NCBI RefSeq assembly: GCF_030272615.1
Contig: NC_081409.1
Span: 244,923,502 to 244,987,501 of the forward strand
DNA length: 64,000 bases
Origin: Cryptomeria japonica
Lineage: Eukaryota; Streptophyta; Pinopsida; Cupressales; Cupressaceae
Reading direction: 5' to 3'
The notes beneath the pieces were generated by a model, which was given only the letters and a program-made list of their open reading frames with translations, did no database searches and was not told the DNA's origin. Shown piece by piece: positions 1 through 13,791 of the stretch (the first letter of the stretch is position 1; every line of letters begins with the position of its first letter). A program made the translations under genes and the position numbers.

Positions 1-990
1 CCAATTTGGTTGCACTTGAAACATTTTCTAGTGAATCCTCTTCCTCTACCTTGTGAACCTCCTCATCCAGAGGATCTTCCACCTTTATTTTGATAGCCTC
101 CTCTATCATTGTTGGCTGTCGCACTACTACTTCCAACCTCTTCACCTTGATGGTGTTGTTGTCCTCTACTATATTGTTGTCCCCTTCTTCTAAAACCTCT
201 TCCTCTCGTCTTCTCTTGCTGACTTTGTTTTCACTGCAATTTCTCCTCTGCTTTTAAGGCAAGTTGATAAGCCTCTTCAATGCTTCTAGGGGACACAAGA
301 CTTAGTTCATCTTGCAAACTATACTTCAGGCCATTCTTGGGCTATTTTCTCCATATCTTCCTGACTATGGCCAGACCGAATCACCAATTTATAAAATTCT
401 TTAGTGTAGTCTTTGACTAACATGTCCTGCTTCAAATTCTACAATCTTTTGAAAAGGTTTGCTTGATAGTCTCCAGGAAGGAACTTGGCCTTCAGTTTTG
501 TAACCATTCAATTCCACAAACTAATCTTCTCTTTATTATTCCTTTTTCTCCCAGATTGGACAAAGTCCCACCACATAGTAGTGTGGCCTTTCAATCTGGT
601 GCAAGCAAACTTAACTCTCCTTTCCTCTACCACTCCCTCATACTCGAAATGCTTATCTAAGTCATTGATCCAATCAATCAAATCTTAACCATTGGGGCTT
701 CCCAAATATGTAGGGACCTCTATCTTAGGTTTGGAACCCACATTCAATATTGTCCTCAATAGTCTCTCCTCAAACCTTTCAGGTTCTTCATGTGCTTCCT
801 CATTCCCTTCCTGTTCTTGCTCTTCCTCTTCGTTTTCACTCACATCATCTTCAAGGGTTCATCTTCTTTGTGCCCTTTCTATGCTATCCATTCGAGCCAT
901 CAAATGCTGCAAGATTTCTTGAATTCTTTCACCAGGATCTCTTATGCCTCTTCCTTGAGCTCCACCTCTGCCCATTCTCCTTGGAGGCAT
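1..990 (-). pseudogene. Ty3/gypsy gag remnant, cut by the window start
   Basis: Read on the minus strand this is a decayed Gag (nucleocapsid precursor) of a Ty3/gypsy retrotransposon. The frame opens at an ATG at 990 (MPPRRMGRGGAQ), continues with an acidic Glu-rich stretch, then a retrotransposon-gag core with WWDFVQSGRK near 570 and DYTKEFYKLVIRSGHSQEDM near 330-415, and a basic Arg/Gly/Gln-rich tail. At the window edge it enters a CCHC knuckle (CFKCNQIG, 1-24). Several in-frame stops (for example after EEKLQ and GGRSSG) make it nonfunctional. The primer site and LTR lie immediately upstream at 1024-1749, so this is the 5' part of an element whose pol would lie left of position 1. Confidence 0.8.
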
Positions 991-1023
991 TCTGTCTGCA
1001 CAACTCAAGCCCAATCTCTTTAG

Positions 1024-1035
1024 GCTCTGATACCA
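1024..1035 (-). other. Primer binding site, initiator-Met type
   Basis: The minus strand reads TGGTATCAGAGC, the common plant LTR-retrotransposon primer site complementary to the 3' end of initiator Met-tRNA. It lies 34 bases upstream of the gag ATG and 3 bases inside the proposed LTR edge at 1039. Confidence 0.8.
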
Positions 1036-1038
1036 CTA

Positions 1039-1749
1039 TGATGGCAACAACCTTGCTGATCAAACCGAGACAGGAACATAACTAATTCTTAGACAAGAAA
1101 CACTTCATTTAAAGAGATTCAACACTAAAGATATCAACATATACAAGTGATTCAGACATTGCTTAATCTACCATTGTGTTCAGAAATGCACCCTCATGAG
1201 TATTAGCATCAGGACAACAGAACAATAGTTTGAGGCCAACAGCAATCAATGTTCAAAACTATTTAAACATTGACGATGTCACAATTACAAAAACATGTTA
1301 ATTCCAGTCTTTACACAGAAACTCAACCTCCACAGAAGTCGATTTATCTTATGTTGCAGACACAAGACTACATTTAGATTTCTATTGCTTGAACATCCAC
1401 AAGGCGATCCTTCAATTCCATCAGTCGAGCGCTGCCAGATTTCCCTTGGTCAGGTTCTATCCTTTGACCCCTTCTTTTTCCTTTCACAACCGACCCCTGA
1501 TTCATCGGCCAAGCGCTTCAAATAGGCAGAAGGTGGTTAGTTAACGACCACCCCCATGGCCTTGGCAACCAACTACCACCGTGGGCAATTGAAATTGTTG
1601 GTTACTACTTGGTCGCAACTTCTAGTCACTTCAGGTCTTCCTGTCTCAGTTGTGACAGGAACAAAAACAAACACAACTGAACCCAAAACTGAAAGAAAAA
1701 TAAAACACAGAGAAAGAAAACAAGAACGCAAGGGGATGCCCCTGCACCA
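1039..1749 (-). mobile_element. 5' LTR of the gypsy element at the window start
   Basis: The LTR is bounded on one side by the primer site and on the other by TGGTGCAGGGGCATCCCC (minus strand, ending near 1732-1749). The same terminal motif starts several other LTRs in this window. Minus-strand ends are TG at 1749 and CA at 1039. A short near-repeat of the sequence at 1044-1070 (AACAACCTTGC plus neighbours) recurs at 1757-1783 just outside, so a second partial copy of the family may abut it. The paired LTR is outside the window. Confidence 0.55.
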
Positions 1750-3206
1750 CTTAGGAACAACCTTGCTTGTCAAAATGAGATGTAACCATATTTCCTTATA
1801 GACATCTCCACCTGTTATGCAATACACTGCCTTTGTGGAAGAGTGAACAACAATGATTTGCTTTTTGCTTCCTCATGAGATGGAAATACACCCCAAAAGG
1901 AACCGAAGCATAAAGTAGACTTCTTGTCATTCATAGAACTTTCATAGTTCGCATTTGTGTATTTTTGCAAAGAAAAATTCTCTGTCTTTTTTATTCTAGG
2001 CCATATTTTGCTGTACCATGGATGTATATCAAAACATGCTTTGTTGCTTTCCAACAGGTAATTGTAGATTCCTACATAAACTCAAGAGAGATAGCTAACA
2101 ACATAGTTGATATTGGAACTTGTGTAGATTAGGTAAATGAGACTCCCAATCAATAGTAGCATTCAATTGAGGTGATGGATCATTGTGGGAAAGTTGCAAT
2201 CTTGTCTCCATGGGGTTTGACATAGGCTTGCAATCTTCCATCTTGAATTTCTCAAACAATGTCTTGGCATATTTCATTGGAGAGATAAAAATCTGTTCTT
2301 CTATTGCAATACGTTATGTCGAAGACAATAATGCAGGAGATCGAGATTTGTCATATCAATTGATTGTTTGAGATCATTCTTTGTTGTTGCAATCATCTGT
2401 GGAAAACTCCCCGTGATGATCAAATTGTTGACATATACAATCAAAATCACATATTTTCCCTATTGCTCTTTGGGTTAGAGATTAAGGTCTTATAGATTCT
2501 TGGTGAATCCATGTTGAAGGAGATGCTCATCGATCTTGATGTACCTAAGTGTGGGAGCTTGTATTAGATCATAAAAGGATTTCATGAGCCTACACACGTT
2601 TTGCTACTGGCTAGGTGTAGTACACACCTTAGGTTGAGTCATGTAGACCTCTTCTTTGAGATTTTCGTTAAGAAAGACACTCTTGACATCCATTTGATGA
2701 ACTTTCCAACCAGATTGTATTGCCATTGCCAAAAAAATTAGATAGTCTTGATCTTTGTTGCAGTGGCAAATGTTAAATCATAGTCAATATCTTCCTTTTG
2801 AGCACAACCCTTAGCCACAATTCAGACTTTGTACTTGTTGACGCTATTGTCTACTTGTTATTTGATTTTGAAAACCCATTTATGTCCAATAGCTTCTTCC
2901 TTGGTGGAAGATCAAACAAGTTCCCATGTGTTGTTCCTTAGTAATGCTTGATATTTTGCATCCATGGCATCTTTCCAAGGTGGTGACTAAAGAGCTTGCT
3001 ATATTGTTTTTAGTTATAACTCTAAATAATTGTGCACATTAGAGCCAAATTGACTTCCTTAAAAGACTTTTGTGAGTCTTCAGCCTAATGTTAGACATAT
3101 CTACAATTCTATCTACCTTTGCATCCTTCATTGTGGTATAATACCACTTGGTGTAATATCTCCGATTAGGGATGTTGAATATTTCAATTTGATTTCACTC
3201 CATGGG
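1750..3206 (-). pseudogene. Ty1/copia pol remnant: reverse transcriptase and RNase H
   Basis: Minus-strand decayed copia polyprotein (element Copia-1). From 3206 downward: the linker into RT with NNTWELV and AIGHKWVFKIK (2830-2950); RT core with DVKSVFLNENLKEEVYMTQP (2620-2700); the active-site region IVYVNNLIITG near 2440, where the YVDD motif is degraded to YVNN; and FISPMKYAKTLFEKFKMEDC (2210-2300). The RNase H part is at 1760-2054 (YTNANYESSMNDKKST, analogous to the copia YTDADWAG..DRRST region) and is cut short by the gypsy LTR ending at 1749. Multiple stops and frameshifts. The integrase half lies at 4290-5700 on the same strand. Confidence 0.8.
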
Positions 3207-3622
3207 TGATGCAGTCAAGGTTAGAGGGTCCAGAATGGACTATCCAACCTTGCAGCCAAACAAATACCAAAACACAACACACAATTGAATGCAGGATGAA
3301 ACAGCAACTTTATTGATGAAAATAGATCGACAACATGCCCGCAAGCCTTTACATGTTCCTTACATTCAACCCGTTGGCCCCACATGCAAGCTCATAGGCC
3401 GCCATGGGCTTATTACAATGAAAACGGTGAAATAGAAGTCTTTTGGATCACCCTTCCCCTATCTACTACTCCTTAGCTACACTCCCCAACTCTGCTGCTG
3501 CTCTCCCATGCCTCATAATGTGTTTAAATACTGATTCCAATCACTGGGAATGATTTGCACAAAGGCTTGCGTGCTACTGGAATTGGGTCCGGTCTGGGTT
3601 CTTTCGGGACGCCCCTGCGTCA
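3207..3622 (-). mobile_element. Probable solo LTR inserted in Copia-1
   Basis: A 416-bp block with TG...CA ends on the minus strand and inverted terminal similarity (TGACGCAGGGGC at the start, TTGACTGCATCA at the end). It contains an AATAAA signal on the minus strand near 3312. It separates copia RT (below) from copia-related sequence (above) and has no internal coding sequence. Flanking pentamers ATGGG and ACAGG match only partly, so the target duplication is decayed or the edges are off by a few bases. Confidence 0.5.
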
Positions 3623-4290
3623 ACAGGATACAAATGATTAGATCTTATTTCAAATTAGGTCCATCCTAAAAGATAAAAAGATTAACAGAATATGTAGAAA
3701 TGAATTGTAAACCCTTGCAAATGAACACCAATGCGCAATAATTGTTAATTCCTCTTATTACACCTGAAGATCACACTTATAATCAATTTAGCTGCCAGAA
3801 CAATAACAGAAATATTATTATCAGAAGTATAACAAATTCACAGCAAAGGGAGTGCTGCAAAATCCAACACAGAATTACAATCCCTAGGCACTCTAAGAGA
3901 GAGCCATCTAACTCAGAAAAACAGGTGTGGACAGGAGCCACCCGAAAGAAAAACCAATGAAGCTTAAATGCAATCCGTGAGTGGAATTGCTTAATGCTGC
4001 ATAGGGATTTTTGTCCACTAATAGGTTGTGGGGATCAAGGAGTTTTTGTTCTCCAATATCCAATGACAAACAAATAATATTATAAAAAACAGGATGATGT
4101 TGCTCAACTTTGACTTAGGTTTAAATAGGCAATTGAGCACTCACTTTCCCTCTACAAGTACAAATTCAAATCTCTTTTTTTTTCTCTTCAAGGAGCTCTG
4201 CACATGCATGCCTGGACAACATGTAAGGAATAAAGCTTGATTACATGATGCCGAAAGGACCTATAATTTGGGTGCACATACAATAGGACA
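3623..4290. other. Unassigned noncoding stretch between Copia-1 parts
   Basis: About 670 bp separating the integrase and RT halves of Copia-1. It is longer than a copia integrase-RT linker needs, so it probably contains further insertion debris. I recognise no domain, LTR pair or RNA gene; the ORF at 3742-3960 resembles no protein I know. Confidence 0.3.
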
Positions 4291-5710
4291 CACCAAATTG
4301 TTTCTAAGTCATTTCCCTAATTTATTTTCCCAAGCCCATGAAAATGGAAAATATGCTTGAGGAACGTCCACTAATCTTATGGAAAAAGGGGATATGAGAC
4401 TTAGGGATCTTTTTTGTGCACACAAGATGGGAATTGAGATGGAGGTAGAAGTGAAAACTGATCTACATTGGAAACAAAGCCTCTTCTTGTGCTTCTTCAT
4501 CGAGTTCCTCATCTGTTAGTTCAATAATTCTTGGTATTTGAGCATTGACAAGTGATGGTGAAGAAGAGGTGCTGTATCCTTTTTCCTCATCAAAAATATC
4601 CTTGTTGATGTACTTCTTTGTCATTGTATCCATAAGCTGATATTCCTACAACTATAAACTGTACACAAGAAAAATAAAATTCGAGGATTTGCCATCCAAC
4701 TTTGACCTTTGCACCTTGGGAACATGCATGAAAGCCATAAACTACAACATTCGAGATTTGAAATGGAGGGCTTTTTCTCAGTCATGCTTCTTCAGGTGTT
4801 ATATTTTGAATCACTTTGGTGGGCGCTTAATTCAACAATTACATAACTGTATGAATTGCGTCAGCTCAGAAAGTAGGAGACAAATCAACATCCTTTAACA
4901 TACATCACACCATTTCCACAATAGTATAAATATGCCTTTCTGAAACACCATTTTGTTAAGGCAATTAGGCAATGGCCAACTATCTTTTGATCCCATGTTC
5001 TTGTAGGTAGTGTGAAAACTCCTTACTAGTGAATTTTTTCCCTCAATCTGAGGGTGGGGCTCTGAGAGAGTGACTGGAAGACCTTTATGCAAGGACTCAA
5101 AATGCTTTGAATTTCTCAAAAGCTTGATCTTTGTGAGTCAAACAATAGATCCACATTTTTTGGAATGTCATCTAGACAAAGTAGAAAATACTAGGCATTA
5201 TTATGAGTGGGTGTCATAGGTTCTCATAGATTAGTGTGCACCAACTCCAAGGGACTAGAGGCTTGTGTTTTTACAGCAAAGAGAAGAACCTAATGCTGCT
5301 TCTCAGCAAGACAATTGGAGAAAAGAATGTTTGTTATCTACATGGAGGAAAGTCCTCACACCATATCTCTTTTTTTCAATGCAAGAAGATTGCCATAATT
5401 GTAATGGACAAATATTAATTTACTATGTAAAAGAGTAGTGGATGAACTAATCTGGAATGTAGGGGCCTTGTCTTCATGAATGACATCAACAGTTTGAAAC
5501 ATTTTTCCAATTCCTGAAGCACAAGCAACAACTTCACTATTACAAGTCTTGTCTCAAATGAGAGAAAGTTTCTCATCATTATGATGGTTAAATTCAACCT
5601 TGGAGTTGTGCTCTAGCAATTTCAACCGATTCTCATGTTTTTCTACTTGATCTGAACTCAAAGTATCCAAACCAATTATAGTATAATATGTTATAAGGAG
5701 ACAAGTGATG
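4291..5710 (-). pseudogene. Ty1/copia integrase remnant (Copia-1)
   Basis: Minus-strand copia protease-integrase region with many stops. Recognisable, from 5700 downward: a GAG-pre-integrase-like stretch; LVHTDL/GPM-like integrase opening (near 5200-5260) followed by YFLLCLDDI (near 5175-5200, equivalent to the copia YFL.FVDD.S block); HTTYKNMGSKDSWP (near 4965-5030), the part leading to the QQNGV.E motif (KMVFQKGI, about 4935-4960); KKPSISNVVVYGFHACS (4720-4780), the copia YLRVFGC region; then an acidic linker. Same element as the RT at 1750-3206. Confidence 0.75.
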
Positions 5711-5726
5711 ATAAGAACCCATCTAT

Positions 5727-5912
5727 CTACCAATTGCTCAGCTTGCTAAATTGTTTCTTGACTTGGAAGGTGAATTTCATTTGGAAAGCCAGCATAGACT
5801 CCAATGTCACAAGAGCTTGTTCAAGAGTGGACATGGAGCTAACATCACATTGTGCGTTATGCCGTGTTTGTCCAAGTTTCCAAGAGAGAGGAACGTGGGG
5901 ACATGGGGACAA
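5727..5912 (-). pseudogene. Possible copia gag fragment (Copia-1)
   Basis: A short minus-strand frame (MSPCPHVPLSWKLGQ..., then STLEQALVTLESM) lies directly upstream of the Copia-1 protease/integrase remnant, where gag is expected. The similarity to gag is positional rather than motif-based, since no CCHC knuckle is visible. Confidence 0.3.
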
Positions 5913-5959
5913 GGTTTGAGGGTGCCAATTTTTTTCCCAAATTTTTTGGATGGCTATTA

Positions 5960-7092
5960 AAAAAACTTTAAAAAATTACAAACAGTCAAAATCTTAAAAT
6001 GTAAATACATGTGCTGCATTTGCAATGACAAATCCTCCCCCTTTTAAGTTTCTTTTTGTTAAGTTTTATACTTTCAGATTAATATAAAACTCAGAAATCA
6101 GAATTTAGTTTCTAACTAGATTGTTTGCTGTAAAATTTAGAGATTTCTAGATTTAGGCATAACATAGAAATGGACAAACTAAGAACAAAACACAATTACC
6201 CTGGGAAAACCTCCTAGGAGGAAAAACCCAGCCAGAAAAGATCCTCAGATCTGATTATGGATTATATTCAATATTCTGATGACAACACTTATCTCAAGTA
6301 CTTGAAGAGGTCTGAGATGTTCACTCTTAGGGCTGATGAAATCTTCAAACAAGTCTGCACTTTCATAAACATTAGGTCTGCCCCTTCAGCACACCAACCA
6401 GCAATCAGGTCCGTACTCTTGTTTGCACTAGATCTGCACTTTTAATGCATCTTAAGTCTGCACTTTTGCTTGAAACAGGTCTGCAACCTTAGCATCTTGA
6501 ATCTAGAGCAATTCGCACTCCTTTATGATGGTATTGCACTTGATGTTAGCACCTTCAATGGCAGATATGATTCGCATATATTCCTTCTTCAATCTTCCAG
6601 ATTTCGCATTAAGCAGATATACAATTCGCATGAAATGATTTGTAAGTGAATGAGAGTAATTTGAATGCTTCAAAAGGTCCTTTACTTATATGCCACCTTA
6701 ACCTTATTTGAGTCGGCTTAATTTTATATTGGCGCCAATTTCCTTTTAGCTTTTCCACGCTAGATGAATGCAAATAGGGTCGGCCCTATTGAGGAAGGAG
6801 CACACGTTTCCTTTTAACGTGTAGGGTGAACAAGGGGCCCAGCCTTACATCAGATTCCACTGTTGCCTTAATGGCAATTGGAATCCGATAATATATTTTT
6901 CTTCCTAGTTAAAAATCAACACTTTTAGCATTTTTTCCCTTAAAAACTACCTTTTAAAATTTTTATGCAGCTGATGGAACAGGTTTTCTGGTCCTGTAAA
7001 AAGGGGGCCTCCCCTCCAAATTTCCCAGACCATGGGACATTTGGGATGTTGGAATGTCACCTGAATCCCCGGGGATGTGCCCCTGCATCACA
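5960..7092 (-). mobile_element. LTR-like block, possibly the 5' LTR of Copia-1
   Basis: The minus-strand start at 7090-7092 is TGATGCAGGGGCACATCC, the same terminal motif as the LTRs at 1749, 3622 and 55189. The block includes the CAATTACCCTGGGAAAACC...AGGAGGAAAAACCC stretch (6191-6230), a type of sequence I associate with plant LTR/leader regions. No coding sequence is visible. The lower edge is not fixed because no TGACTGCA-type end or primer site was found; 5960 is approximate. Confidence 0.4.
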
Positions 7093-7449
7093 CTGGTGTA
7101 ATGTAATGTTACACAATGGTATGCAAGCTACAAAATTCACTCATGAACAGCTGGATTTTAGTGTCACCAAGTACTAATCTGGTAGTGCTTGATGAGTTCA
7201 CTCAAATGGTGTGCTTACGCAATGTTTCTCAATCTTGTGTGACGTTGTGTAGCACAACAGTTGAATGTTGCTTAAGATGTGAATTCAGCTATGACAGATG
7301 CAAAGATGCCGTGGGGAGGTGTGAACCCAACTTTAAGCACTTGTCTTAGCTCATTATCCCTTTCTTGAAACACAATGCTCCTTGATGCATGGATGGCCAA
7401 TTGCTGAAATTGAACTTGGAGTTGCAAACAACTGTACCACTTTGCTTCA
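7093..7449. other. Noncoding, nothing recognised
   Basis: I see no domain or repeat in these ~350 bp. They probably lie in the first intron or the 5' flank of the MTK gene. Confidence 0.4.
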
Positions 7450-8560
7450 TTTGCGTATTGCCCGTTTTAGGAACTTAGAACAACCATTGATGACCATGTC
7501 AAGTGTGAGTGGATGTAACATTGATGAGTTCATCTTATTTTTTTTGGACTGAAATGTGCATGATCCAAATTTGATGGATGTTGGATTGTGGAACTCTTGA
7601 GCAAAGGCGTTGTGTATGATTGAGAAGCTTATTATTGAAATACTGGACACATGCCAACTATGGAGGTGGTTTTTCAATGACCGCATTCTAACTAATAGTA
7701 CACATTCTGGTTTACAGATCATATACCAGTGGTTTGAGCTTGTGGTGAAGACCTTGAAATATCTCTTGTATCTGCAACCAAACTCTGTCATCAATCGAAA
7801 AAGTCTTGGAAGTTGGATAAGAATCATGGCATTCCTTGTAGTTATATTGTTGGACTTAAAATCTGTTGAGCTTGGTCATGCAATTGTTGGATTTACTAGA
7901 GAGACTTCTTCGCTTTGTCCGATTTCTTGGCTTGAATATTAATTTCTATAACTATGGGGATGCAGAAAGCAATGTTAAGAGGTACAAAGATTGGAAGTCA
8001 TGACATGTTTGGAACCCACAATGCCCTGTACAGTCATCAATCAGCCCTATTGTAGGCATGTTAAATATATGATATTATCCCATGTCTGATAATGAGCATT
8101 GTTGTAGATTCACAGCAATTGAACAATTGTGTAATTTTTGGTTTAAATTTGCCCCTTAGTTTTAGTATGATATGATATTGACCTACCCAACCATGTGTTC
8201 TAATGTTTCCCACAAAGCTTGCCATAAGTGATTAACAAACCTTGGATCTCAATTAGATACACACATTGGAGAGGATAACCCTAAAGTGTACCGAAACATG
8301 TTAAAAGAAGAGTTTGGTTATTTTAGGTGTGCTAATTGTCTTCTTGCATGCAGCCATGATTGCCATTTTTAAGAAATGATCAACAAGGGCAAAATAGAGT
8401 TAGGCTGATTTGTTTTCATTGGCAATCTAGGTAAGAAATCCAAGCGGATAGATTTGCATATCATCTGGTCAGAACTGGAAGAGGTGTATATAAGTCTGAT
8501 ATTTTCCTTGGTTTATTTTAGGTGTTGTCATTGCTTTATGGATCGAACAATTATGTAAAG
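7450..8560 (-). pseudogene. Degraded Ty3/gypsy integrase remnant
   Basis: Minus strand, badly decayed. Weak but collinear integrase landmarks: a C-terminal stretch VWLQIQEIFQGLHHKLKPL (7730-7800; the gypsy integrase VWL.L....G...K..P pattern), DPRFVNHLWQALWETLEHM (8180-8260; compare S-D-R-D-P-R-F..FW..L...G), ACKKTISTPKITKLFF (8300-8360) and YIHLFQF followed by a degraded DF motif (8430-8500). Stops are frequent. It lies between LTR debris and the first visible MTK exon, so it is probably intronic. Confidence 0.5.
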
Positions 8561-8735
8561 CTCCTTGTAGGTAGGGAACCTTTGTACTATATTACTAAAT
8601 GTTTTTGAATGATCAACCCTTGGTTAAATTAGTGTATGTTTTTGGGACATTTTTAGATACATTGTACCAATGCATGTCTATGACTCTCTAGAGTAAAAAA
8701 ATGCAATTGATGGCATGGTTTATTGTGTTGGGTAG

Positions 8736-11526
<2,791 letters not shown>

Positions 11527-11537
11527 TTAGGGTTTCC

Positions 11538-11592
11538 ATATATATATATATAGGTAGGTAGGTAGGTAGGTAGAGAGAGAGAGAGAGAGAGC
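11538..11592. repeat. Compound microsatellite (TA)n(GGTA)n(GA)n
   Basis: Three adjoining simple repeats directly after the MTK stop codon (11526): TA dinucleotides, then about five GGTA/GTAG tetranucleotides, then about ten GA dinucleotides. It lies in the likely 3' untranslated region and should be length-polymorphic. Confidence 0.95.
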
Positions 11593-11718
11593 TTTAGATA
11601 CACTAGAAAATGGTATTCTGAATTAGAAATATGACAAGTCTGATGCATTTTATGCTAGTGAATTTTTAAGCATCGCAAAAGTCCAGTGTTACATAATGGT
11701 GTTTACTATGCCTGATGA

Positions 11719-11724
11719 AATAAA
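11719..11724 (+). promoter_or_regulatory. Candidate poly-A signal of MTK
   Basis: AATAAA 193 bases after the MTK stop codon. It is the first clear canonical signal downstream; its use is inferred. Confidence 0.4.
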
Positions 11725-12454
11725 AACAAGTGTTACACTTAATCCAGAAGCTTACCTGTTAATTATAATTGACTGTGGAAGCTTCTCTGAAAACAAAAAC
11801 TTCTCTATATTAGGATAATGCGGTGCTTCATACACAATTCTAGAGCCAAGCTTAGTTGAGTGCTTTGCTAAGGTATGAATAATGTTCCATTGAAAATCAA
11901 TCTGTCATTTTGTTTCCATCTACAATGATCAATGATCTCAGCATTTGCAAGCAAACAAGCAAGTAAGAAGTTAAATTTTGAAGGAAGGCCAAAAACACAG
12001 ATTTTGAGCAGGTCTGGCATATTTTGTGGTCTAGGGCTGCTTTGTCAATGGAAGCTAGTGGACTCTATTCTTTCAATTTGGTCGTCTTATCTTTTTGTCA
12101 CATCCCTTGAAGGCACCCTTTTTTTAACTAGTTGCAGATATTGCTTAATCATAGCTTTGGTAAACCCAATGTAATAACCATGTCCTTACAATTTGCCTTG
12201 TGATATTATAATTTGGATGCATGTTCAATGAGTGTTATGATACCAAATTTAACATGCACCATTTTAAGTGAATGTCATATTTAGGTTTGAGGTTTGTTTA
12301 CCCCTATGTATTGCTGTTGGTTAGCAATGACCCTGTTTGGTTGATAGGGGTAGGAAGTCTTGTCATCTTATACACGCTGTACCCCATAAGCTATATTGGA
12401 CATATGTAAGAGTGGATTATAATTAAACTATAAATATCTAGATGATTTGATTTA
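11725..12454. other. Noncoding downstream flank of MTK
   Basis: No domain, repeat or RNA gene recognised. The ORF at 11932-12174 has no similarity I can name. Confidence 0.4.
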
Positions 12455-13140
12455 AGTAATGGTTGTTAGAAATGAAGGTAACAACCGTAATGTGGAAATC
12501 TGGATTTTATGTTCTAAATCTAAAATTTATTCTCTATATACCAATAGAGATATAAGGAAACACAAATCAACAATACCAAAGAAATTAATAAACATAAGAG
12601 ATTTATATAATATTTATGTGGAGAGAGTCAAATTTATATTATCTTGAAATAAGAGTACAATACAATTACTTTTTTTTCCTCCTACATCCAAATTGATACA
12701 TTTGTGTGTTTGTACAACTTCACACTTCTCTACCCTTTCAAGCATCTATATAACAATTATGAATTATATTCTTCTCAATTACCAAATATGACATACAAAC
12801 ATGGGTAAAAAATCATTTCTCAAGCTTGCAAAAAAGTTTCTGATATACTAAACCAAGACACACACAAAAAGTCAAAGTTGACTTTAGCTTTTTTATTTTA
12901 GATGACTTGATTTTCAATTGTTAAAAAATAGGAGACAGTCCAAGATGGGCACCTAGTTTAACTTTTATCACATTAACATAAAAAAATGTTTTAATTGGTA
13001 AATAATAAGTAAATAATTATTATCGTCCATGGATCCTTATCTGTTTATAGTGAACCTTATTTATTTAATTGGTAAATAATAAGTAAATAATTAGCCTTAT
13101 CTCAATATAGTAATCATAACGAGACCTCTTAATATGTGAA
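12455..13140 (-). mobile_element. Left LTR of nested element Copia-2 (degraded)
   Basis: This block aligns by eye with 52500-53060, with many differences. Shared strings include ATATGGAAATCTG-like and GAATTTTATG-like text, ATACCAATAGAGAT/ATACCAATGGAGAT, a GTGGAG/ATGGAG stretch, CAACTTCACACTT/CAACCTCACACTT and an AAATAATAAGTAAATAATT-like tail. Copia pol fragments sit inside on both sides (13180-13460 and 50846-52290), so these are the two LTRs of one old copia element. Edges are approximate. Confidence 0.55.
12990..13093. repeat. Short direct repeat, two copies
   Basis: AATTGGTAAATAATAAGTAA followed by ATAATT occurs twice, near 12993 and 13068, about 75 bp apart, within the AT-rich end of the left Copia-2 LTR. 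It is probably a local duplication. Confidence 0.8.
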
Positions 13141-13179
13141 CCAAGTGTTATTTTGTTTTTATCTCAAAATTTTTGGTTT

Positions 13180-13460
13180 TTGTGTATGAACTTTTTACTT
13201 TTAGATCTCAATGCAAAAATGTAGTCTTAAAAATCTATTTGTTCAATTTAAAGTCATCATCTCCTCTTTCATGGCTTGTTGCAAAGACTCACGATCATTT
13301 GCTAGAAAAGTTCTTTGTAGGATCTAGGTTCATCATGAATACTAAGTAAATAAAATATACAACAAAATTTTGGTGGGCTATACTTGTCAATTGGATTCTA
13401 TTGTCTTGTGGATCTTCTCAAGTAAGAGTAAAGGGCTCTAGCTTGTTTACCCTCTGGATG
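13180..13460 (-). pseudogene. Copia-2 pol fragment, between integrase and RT
   Basis: Minus strand reads HPEGKQARALYSYLRRSTRQ, then NPIDKYSPPKF and PRSYKELF, the usual copia linker after integrase (RRSTR...P..Y..) leading into the start of RT (P.SY.EA). It is the continuation of the copia frame that ends at 50846 (DVYPLGEH); element C lies between the two. Stops are present, and no RT core survives between here and the LTR. Confidence 0.65.
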
Positions 13461-13736
13461 AACAATTTAAAACATACAAATAGAATGCTTAACGAGAAAC
13501 AATAATGCCATAGATAGGAGATGATAAGATCAAGCAAATATAAGAGATATTATTTCCATTCATAATCATGTGTCTTTACAAGTTACCTTCCATGGTACCA
13601 AGGGGATGCGAGGGACAACCGTTGCACCTGTAACTATCATCCCTCAGTTACATTACTAACAAAGTAAAGTACTACCTAATTAACTATTGTTTTATTCCCG
13701 TACAATATTACTACCAACATCATCCCCCCCAAAAAA
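13461..13736 (-). mobile_element. Element C 3' terminal region with polypurine tract
   Basis: Minus strand: a polypurine tract TTTTTTGGGGGGG (plus-strand 13724-13736) is followed by TGATGTTGG, a plausible LTR start at 13722. The LTR-like region then runs about 262 bp to the copia junction at 13461. No second copy was found at the other end of C. Confidence 0.55.
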
Positions 13737-13791
13737 CAAGGTCGTCTCCTAACAATTGAAAAACAAAATGGGATGATTAACAACATAGAAT

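Noticed and set aside
7447-7827. 126-codon minus-strand ORF as a host gene.
   Set aside because: Its context and neighbouring frames match degraded gypsy integrase C-terminal sequence; no independent gene evidence.
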